Shown: positions 21,856 through 26,745 of the stretch, in pieces | Layout: each line of letters opens with the position of its first letter | How positions within the stretch are numbered: the stretch's first letter is position 1 | NCBI GenBank assembly: GCA_016788945.1 | Contig: JAEUSA010000315.1 | Coordinates: 1 to 26,745 of the forward strand | Origin: Leptospiraceae bacterium | Lineage (GTDB): Bacteria; Spirochaetota; Leptospiria; Turneriellales; Turneriellaceae | Length of the DNA: 26,745 nt | Reading direction: 5' to 3' | Position numbers and translations under genes: made by a program | The notes under the pieces: model-generated | What the model saw: the letters and a program-made list of their open reading frames with translations, nothing else | Databases searched by the model: none | Told to the model about the DNA's origin: nothing

Positions 21856-23220
21856 TCAGCGGGTATTTTTTTTCCCGGCGAGCCAAATCGGTCCGCCTTT
21901 CTTCTTGGCAGGCGACCAGCGTATCTCCTGATATTTCTTTTTTAAGCCTTCGGCATCGTACGCCATTGCCGGCTGCTTTTCAGCGCTGTGTATCTGTTTC
22001 CGGTAGTCGAGGTACCATGCCGCTTCGTCTGCAGTCAGGTAGTCTTCGATCTTCAGGTAGGGCAGTTTAGCGCGCAGCTGGTGCACGAGTGCACGCTCGA
22101 GCGCCGGTGTTTGGTTTTTAGGGTCGGTTGATGGTGCAAGCTCACCGTTCTTCTGCGCGGCAATGAGCCTCGCCTTTGCCTCGGGTGGGTCATCTTGCCA
22201 AGAGGTATAGAGCAGAATATCCGCGCCAGCTTTGATGGCGGTAACCGGCCGGTTTACCGTCGCATAGTGTTTGCTGACTGCGCTCATCTCCATCGCGTCG
22301 GTAAACACCACCCCCTGAAAGCCCAATTCTGTGCGCAGGGTTTCGCTGAGCAGTTTGGGCGACAGGGTGGCGGGGGCGTCTTTATCGATCTGGGGATAAA
22401 GTATATGTGCCGTCATCACTGCCTGAGCGCCCGAGCGGATGGCATCGCGAAACGGGATCAATTCAAAGGCGCGCAGCTCTTCAAGTTTTTTGTCGATTAC
22501 CGGCAACGACCAGTGGCTGTCGACGTGCGTATCGCCATGACCCGGAAAATGTTTAATCACCGGCATCGCGCCACCCGAGGCATTTGCCTGCCGCGCCCCC
22601 TGTTCAAACGGCAGTGCACATTTCAGTACGGCGTCTAATGTTGTGCCGAAGCTGCGCAGGCCGATAACGGGATTCTGCGGGTTATTATTGATATCGACAA
22701 TGGGCGCGAAGAACACATTGATGCCGAGTTTGCCGAGGTCGCGGCTAACGTGGTAACCGGTGGCACGGCAAAGCTCCCTATCGCCGGTATCGCCAAGATT
22801 GCGCGCCGGCGGGGTTTGTAATACGCCGTCGGTTACCCGCCGCACATAACCACCCTCTTGGTCGGTTGAAATCAAAAACGGCGGCAGCGAAAGTTCGCGC
22901 GCGAGTGCCTGCAGATCACTGGTAAATTTTTTCAGCGTTTCGGCATCTTCAAAGTTGAACCCGAAAAAGATGATGCCACCCGGGCGCAATTCTGAGAGAA
23001 TCTTGCGGTTCTGTTCGTTCAGCGCTTTTCCCGGTATCGCGATGTGGATCACCTGTGCGGCGCGGTCGGCTTCATTGAGCTTCGCCATAGCCGCCTGCAC
23101 GATCTTTTCGCTCAGCCGGTGGAATTTGGCCGGCAGGTAATAACGCACGTAGCCGAAATAACCGCCGAAACCAAGGGCCAATAGAGTTACACCCGCAGCA
23201 ATGAGCCTATTTTTTCGCAT
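21856..23220 (-). CDS. Glycoside hydrolase family 3, NagZ-like beta-N-acetylhexosaminidase
   Basis: 454 aa. GH3 enzymes of this type remove terminal N-acetylglucosamine, typically from cell-wall fragments. Residues 7-24 form an N-terminal hydrophobic anchor, unlike cytosolic E. coli NagZ, so it probably acts in the periplasm. STDQEGGYVRR at 118-128 binds substrate. KHFPGHGDTHVDSH at 223-236 is the NagZ signature loop with the His acid/base, and D308 in VFTDAMEM is the likely nucleophile. Residues 370-454 form a Lys-rich extension without a recognised domain. ATG at 23220 lies inside the end of the PIN-remnant gene (14-base overlap). It is probably read from the ilvD side. A broader beta-glycosidase activity is possible. 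Confidence 0.9.
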   Translation of the reverse strand: MRKNRLIAAGVTLLALGFGGYFGYVRYYLPAKFHRLSEKIVQAAMAKLNEADRAAQVIHIAIPGKALNEQNRKILSELRPGGIIFFGFNFEDAETLKKFTSDLQALARELSLPPFLISTDQEGGYVRRVTDGVLQTPPARNLGDTGDRELCRATGYHVSRDLGKLGINVFFAPIVDINNNPQNPVIGLRSFGTTLDAVLKCALPFEQGARQANASGGAMPVIKHFPGHGDTHVDSHWSLPVIDKKLEELRAFELIPFRDAIRSGAQAVMTAHILYPQIDKDAPATLSPKLLSETLRTELGFQGVVFTDAMEMSAVSKHYATVNRPVTAIKAGADILLYTSWQDDPPEAKARLIAAQKNGELAPSTDPKNQTPALERALVHQLRAKLPYLKIEDYLTADEAAWYLDYRKQIHSAEKQPAMAYDAEGLKKKYQEIRWSPAKKKGGPIWLAGKKNTR

Positions 23221-23491
23221 GGAATATTTCCTCTTTTTTCAATATCGAGAGCAGTTTTTTGTCTTTGCTCCACAGCAGCGCCTGCGTTTGGCGTGCCGCG
23301 ACTACGATTGCCATATCAAAAAGGCCGACACCCCGGGAATAGGCTTTTACGGAATGCGATAGTGCGCCAGCCTGCAGCCATAGATCTTTGCCGGCGGCGA
23401 CGGTGGGCAGCACGGCAAAATAATTTTTGAGAAATGCAACTTCTTTGCCGTCGCGAGCATTTTCATAGTGCCTTGATAAGGCTATGTTCAC
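23207..23491 (-). pseudogene. Truncated PIN-domain (VapC-like) remnant
   Basis: 94 aa from a GTG at 23491. The segment GVGLFDMAIVVAARQ, followed by ALLWSKDKKLLSIL, matches the second half of PIN-domain ribonucleases, keeping the Asp of LFD and that of SKD. LWLQAGALSHSVKAYSRG before it fits the preceding helix. The N-terminal half, with the first catalytic Asp (usually a start like MIxxDTSxxI), is missing: upstream the frame runs straight into the end of ilvD, 34 bases away. No antitoxin gene is adjacent. It may be a relic, or a small protein still made between ilvD and the NagZ-like gene. The 3' end overlaps the NagZ-like start by 14 bases. Confidence 0.6.
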
Positions 23492-23525
23492 CGCTTTGTG
23501 GCGACGCCGGGTTTTGGCGACGCTC

Positions 23526-25232
23526 TCAGGAAAACTTATCTGTCACTGCACCTTCTGAAGCCGAGGTGACGTGGCGGTAGTATTTCGCCAGCACACCGCG
23601 ATTGTAACGGGGTTTTGGCTGTTTCCAGGTTTTAGCGCGCTTCGCGAGTTCTTTTTTATCGACGAGCAGGTTGACCTGATTCTTTTTGGCGTCGATTTCA
23701 ATCTGATCGCCGTTTTTGATGAGGGCAATCGGGCCGCCGTCGAAAGCTTCGGGCGTGATATGCCCGACGACGAAGCCATGTGTACCACCGGAGAAGCGGC
23801 CGTCGGTAATCAGTGCAACATCTTTGCCGAGGCCTTTGCCCATCACGGCAGAGGTAGGCGAAAGCATTTCTCTCATGCCCGGGCCCCCCTTCGGGCCCTC
23901 ATAGCGGATAACGATGACATCCCCCTTTTTGATTTTACCTGCAAGAATTGCCGGTAAACAATCTTCTTCGCGATCAAAAACTTTCGCCTTGCCTTTGAAA
24001 TAGAGACCCTCTTTGCCAGAGATTTTGGCCACCGAACCTTTCGGCGCGAGGCTACCGTAACAGACCACGAGGTGACTGTCCTTTTTGATCGGATTATCAA
24101 ATGAATGGACGATGTCTTGATTGGCGGGGTAGGGGTTCGCGGCTTTCAGATTTTCGGCCATCGTTTTGCCGGTCACGGTCATAACGTCGCCGTGTAGCAA
24201 ACCTTTGTCGAGTAGCATTTTCATCAGCGGTACAGTGCCGCCAATTTCGACAAGGCGACTCATCGCGTATTTTCCGCTCGGTTTAAGGTCGGCCAGTACC
24301 GGCACCTTTTTACCGAGGCGTGTAAAATCATCCAGCGTGAGTTTTACTCCCGCAGTGTGAGCAATGGCGAGCAAATGTAGTACAGCATTGGTTGAACCGC
24401 CGAGCGCAATCACGACGGTGATGGCATTTTCGAATGCCTTTTTGGTGAGAATATCTGAAGGTCTAATGCCTGATTTCAGCATTTGCAGAACCGCTTCACC
24501 GGCACGGCGGCAGTCGTCTTTTTTCTCGGTCGAGATCGCATTCTGCGCACTGCTGTTAGGTAAGCTCATGCCCAGCGCTTCGATGGCAGATGCCATTGTA
24601 TTGGCAGTATACATACCCCCGCAAGAGCCCGCACCGGGTATGGCTTTCTCTTCAATTTCTTTCAGGCCCTTATCGTCAAGCTTGTGGTTGGCATACGCGC
24701 CGACGCCTTCGAAGACAGAAACGATGTCGAGGTCGCGTCCGTCAGAATGTTTACCCGGCATGATCGTGCCGCCATAGACAAAAACCGCAGGGCGGTTGAG
24801 GCGGGCGATCGCCATCATACAGCCGGGCATATTTTTGTCGCAGCCGCCGATTGCCACGAAACCGTCGAAACCTTGTGCGCCGACGACCGTCTCAATTGAA
24901 TCGGCGATCACTTCGCGTGAAACGAGTGAGTATTTCATGCCTTCGGTGCCCATCGAAATACCGTCAGAAACCGTGATGGTATTGAACTGTATCGCCTTGC
25001 CACCCGCTGCGTTCACACCTTTTTCGGTTTCATTCGCTAACACATTGATATGCATATTGCAGGGCGTAACCATTGACCAGGTGCTCGCGACACCGATCGC
25101 CGGTTTTTTGAAATCGGCATCGCCGAAACCCACGGCCCTCAGCATCGCGCGCGAAGGGGTGCGGTCGACGCCGTCCACCACTTGTGCAGAAAACTCGCGA
25201 TCAGAACTTTTTCCGGGTTTTGCTTTTGCCAT
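23526..25232 (-). CDS. ilvD: Dihydroxy-acid dehydratase
   Basis: Third step of valine and isoleucine synthesis: dehydrates 2,3-dihydroxy acids to 2-oxo acids, also feeding leucine and pantothenate. 568 aa, typical. Iron-sulfur ligands correspond to C58 (TPCNMH), C131 ([10 protein letters not shown]) and C204 ([15 protein letters not shown]), the pattern of the [2Fe-2S] IlvD/EDD family; K133 is the usual modified Mg-binding lysine. The late [16 protein letters not shown] motif marks the active-site lid. ATG at 25232; the ribosome-binding site is weak. A 166-base gap with strong folding potential lies upstream, and the PIN remnant and NagZ-like gene follow. The related sugar-acid dehydratase Edd is less likely because the N-terminal pattern matches IlvD. 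Confidence 0.96.
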   Translation of the reverse strand: MAKAKPGKSSDREFSAQVVDGVDRTPSRAMLRAVGFGDADFKKPAIGVASTWSMVTPCNMHINVLANETEKGVNAAGGKAIQFNTITVSDGISMGTEGMKYSLVSREVIADSIETVVGAQGFDGFVAIGGCDKNMPGCMMAIARLNRPAVFVYGGTIMPGKHSDGRDLDIVSVFEGVGAYANHKLDDKGLKEIEEKAIPGAGSCGGMYTANTMASAIEALGMSLPNSSAQNAISTEKKDDCRRAGEAVLQMLKSGIRPSDILTKKAFENAITVVIALGGSTNAVLHLLAIAHTAGVKLTLDDFTRLGKKVPVLADLKPSGKYAMSRLVEIGGTVPLMKMLLDKGLLHGDVMTVTGKTMAENLKAANPYPANQDIVHSFDNPIKKDSHLVVCYGSLAPKGSVAKISGKEGLYFKGKAKVFDREEDCLPAILAGKIKKGDVIVIRYEGPKGGPGMREMLSPTSAVMGKGLGKDVALITDGRFSGGTHGFVVGHITPEAFDGGPIALIKNGDQIEIDAKKNQVNLLVDKKELAKRAKTWKQPKPRYNRGVLAKYYRHVTSASEGAVTDKFS

Positions 25233-25263
25233 GGTAATTGCTGCTTTTTGCCGGCGAAACAGG

Positions 25264-25341
25264 GGGTAAACACCTTAAGGGCACCGGCGACCTGCCGCGC
25301 AGCCCCCTTACCCGGGGCTCAGAGCGCCGGCCTTCGGCAGG
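25264..25341 (-). promoter_or_regulatory. Candidate structured leader of ilvD (nested and crossing stems)
   Basis: Read on the minus strand. CCTGCCG at 25291-25297 pairs with CGGCAGG at 25335-25341, and AGCCCC at 25301-25306 pairs with GGGGCT at 25314-25319. The loop TTACCC (25308-25313) is complementary to GGGTAA at 25264-25269. CCGGCG at 25284-25289 can pair with CGCCGG at 25325-25330, which crosses the first stem; a second CCGGCG at 25251-25256 could compete. CCTTAAGG at 25273-25280 is self-complementary. A riboswitch or attenuator is inferred only; it matches no class I know, and GC-rich DNA pairs readily by chance. Confidence 0.35.
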
Positions 25342-25398
25342 GTAAAAAAAAGTCGTTTTCCTCATATGGCAGGCGTCTAAAATGCGAGAGTACTGACC

Positions 25399-26745
25399 AT
25401 GCGCCTGACCCTGTCATCAGCCCTAGCGTTGCTCCTCGCCGGTGCCATTCAGGCAGACGATGCCAGTGAGCTCGCGCGCGTGGGTATCGTGCGGTTTATC
25501 AATAATACGAATAGCGAAGATTTTGAGTGGGTAGAAAAAAGTCTGCCCGATGCGATCGATATGTCGATGAAGGCGCGCTTTGAATATGTACGCCTCGACG
25601 AGGCCAAAGTGCAGGCGGCGGCGGCACAGGTAACACCCGGCAAGCCCGTTGGCAGCGGAGAGAATTCCAGCGGCGCGCGCTATTCAAAAGAAGACGCTGC
25701 GATTATTGCCCGCACCGCGCAGGCCGATATACTCATCTATGGCAATTTTGTCGCCGACCAGGCAAATGAAGAGCTGGTGCTCTATGCCACGATTTTTAAT
25801 GCCGCAAGCAACCGGGTTATCGGGCAGGTGGAAAATCGCACACCGCTCAATGCCAAAATATTCAAGAACATTGACCAGATGGCTTCGGAGATCGTCAGTG
25901 AAATTTACCGTTTTGCGCTGCAGGCCAACCAGAAATCCACAGGCAAAAAAAACCTGAAGTTACTCGTTCTGGTGCCGTCTTTTACGAGCGACGAAGAAAA
26001 AGCCGTCGCTCTGCAAGAGCTTGAGGTCATGAAACAAGATCTCGCCGCCCGCAGTCCCGGGCGTTACCTCACGATTTTTGAATTCTTCGACGCCTACCAT
26101 GTCACGCCCGCCGAACAGGAAGTTTCTCTCGGTTATGCACGCAAGCGTGAGAAAACCCGACTGCAACTGTGGCTCGAAGGTTACGGTGTCACCGACGCGA
26201 TGGTGGTGCTCGTCAGCGAAAACAAAGTGAATATTACCGCAATCGGTGCCAGCAAAACGGCACAGGTTTCTTATGCAGTCAATGCATCACCCGAAGAGAA
26301 ATCCAAACAATTGAAAGCCGCTCAGGAACAGGTGCAATCAAAAGTTGAACTCAAAAAAGGCAGCGACGTGGGCGGTGAAATTTTCTCGCTCTACGCTGGT
26401 CCCTTGCTTTCAAAGGGTATGCTGACGTCGGGCGATAAACTCGGATTAATCGCCGGCTTTAACATGCATGCCTCGTTGCGGCTGTTCCGCTTTTTCGAGC
26501 CGCACCTGCGTTTAGAAGGGTACTATGGCATGCCGAAAGACAACGTCACCCGCCTGCTTGGCGCGAGTGTGATTGCGGGCCCCGGTTATACATTCACCAA
26601 AGGCAAACTCGGATTCGCACCTTATGTCGGCGCAGGCGTGTTTGTCGCGCAGATTACCGCCGCTGCCGGGCAGTTCGATGTGCTGCTGCCTTCGCTCGGC
26701 GGCGGTATGATTGCTAGCCTGATGGTTTCGCCGCGCTGGGGTTTT
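25399..26745 (+). CDS. Secreted TolB/CsgG-like plus outer-membrane barrel protein (partial)
   Basis: At least 449 aa, running off the window. ATG at 25399 is followed by a signal peptide (LTLSSALALLLAGAIQA, residues 3-19, no lipobox Cys). Residues 25-180 resemble the fold shared by TolB-N, CsgG and LpoB: VGIVRFINNTNSEDFEWVEK, then ADILIYGNFV, VLYATIFNAASNRVIG and a helix. Residues 195-290 form a second alpha/beta unit (LKLLVLVPSF). From about 325 the sequence changes to alternating aromatic/glycine strands (FSLYAGPLLSKGML, LRLEGYYGMP, FAPYVGAGVFVA) like an outer-membrane beta-barrel. It diverges from ilvD; TAAAAT at 25378-25383 may be its -10 box. The role is unknown, with periplasmic sensing or envelope assembly as options. 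Confidence 0.75.
   Translation, partial: MRLTLSSALALLLAGAIQADDASELARVGIVRFINNTNSEDFEWVEKSLPDAIDMSMKARFEYVRLDEAKVQAAAAQVTPGKPVGSGENSSGARYSKEDAAIIARTAQADILIYGNFVADQANEELVLYATIFNAASNRVIGQVENRTPLNAKIFKNIDQMASEIVSEIYRFALQANQKSTGKKNLKLLVLVPSFTSDEEKAVALQELEVMKQDLAARSPGRYLTIFEFFDAYHVTPAEQEVSLGYARKREKTRLQLWLEGYGVTDAMVVLVSENKVNITAIGASKTAQVSYAVNASPEEKSKQLKAAQEQVQSKVELKKGSDVGGEIFSLYAGPLLSKGMLTSGDKLGLIAGFNMHASLRLFRFFEPHLRLEGYYGMPKDNVTRLLGASVIAGPGYTFTKGKLGFAPYVGAGVFVAQITAAAGQFDVLLPSLGGGMIASLMVSPRWGF

Noticed and set aside
25326..25350. Hairpin GCCG-GCCTT-CGGC next to a run of eight A, considered as a terminator
   Set aside because: The run is A on the plus strand after the hairpin and T before it on the minus strand, so the T-tract is on the wrong side for both directions.

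Overview
This 26.7 kb window is a dense stretch of bacterial chromosome. It has 26 genes or gene parts on both strands, no gap over 300 bases, and no tRNA, rRNA, CRISPR array or insertion sequence that I could see. Base composition is moderately GC-rich by eye (roughly 50-57%), and Shine-Dalgarno motifs are mostly weak. The best host guess is a GC-rich member of the Leptospirales, such as Turneriella or Leptonema. This rests on a SemiSWEET very close to the Leptospira biflexa protein, a diderm envelope gene set (RND pump, KdsD, outer-membrane barrel) and the style of the conserved hypothetical genes. The host call is an inference and no taxonomic marker was tested.

Left part (1-4.6 kb): the 3' end of a PP2C/SpoIIE-type phosphatase, a small helical hypothetical protein, and a secreted His/Arg/Gly-rich small protein whose ribosome-binding site lies in a perfect hairpin. 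These are followed by a convergent, complete HAE1-type RND efflux permease and a small two-helix membrane protein, both on the minus strand.

Middle left (4.6-10.6 kb): an iron-type alcohol dehydrogenase carrying an apparent SCP2-like C-terminal domain overlaps argH by ATGA. argH carries a translated palindromic repeat at its N-terminus. Facing them is a minus-strand four-gene operon: AAA_28-type ATPase, xseB, kdsD (kpsF family) and an unfamiliar GHKL-like ATPase-fold protein. xseB and kdsD overlap.

Middle (10.6-19.2 kb): a VOC-family protein, tyrS and a convergent MFS transporter. Then comes a tightly packed plus-strand run: CorC/HlyC-type CNNM-CBS protein, nadE, a two-TM potassium channel with an RCK domain (4-bp overlap with nadE), a Tat-exported flavoprotein, a degenerate HNH-like protein and a SemiSWEET sugar transporter (4-bp overlap with the HNH-like gene).

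Right part (19.2-26.7 kb): a membrane hypothetical diverges from an LtaS/sulfatase-type membrane enzyme. A minus-strand group follows: ilvD, a truncated PIN-domain remnant and a membrane-anchored GH3/NagZ-like glycosidase. The window ends inside a secreted protein that joins a TolB/CsgG-like N-terminal region to an outer-membrane beta-barrel-like C-terminus.

Most genes are housekeeping or envelope genes. I see no obvious defence or mobile system. The more unusual items are the ADH-SCP2 fusion, the repeat translated within ArgH, the folded ilvD leader candidate, the degenerate HNH gene coupled to SemiSWEET, and the KdsD-linked GHKL-like protein.
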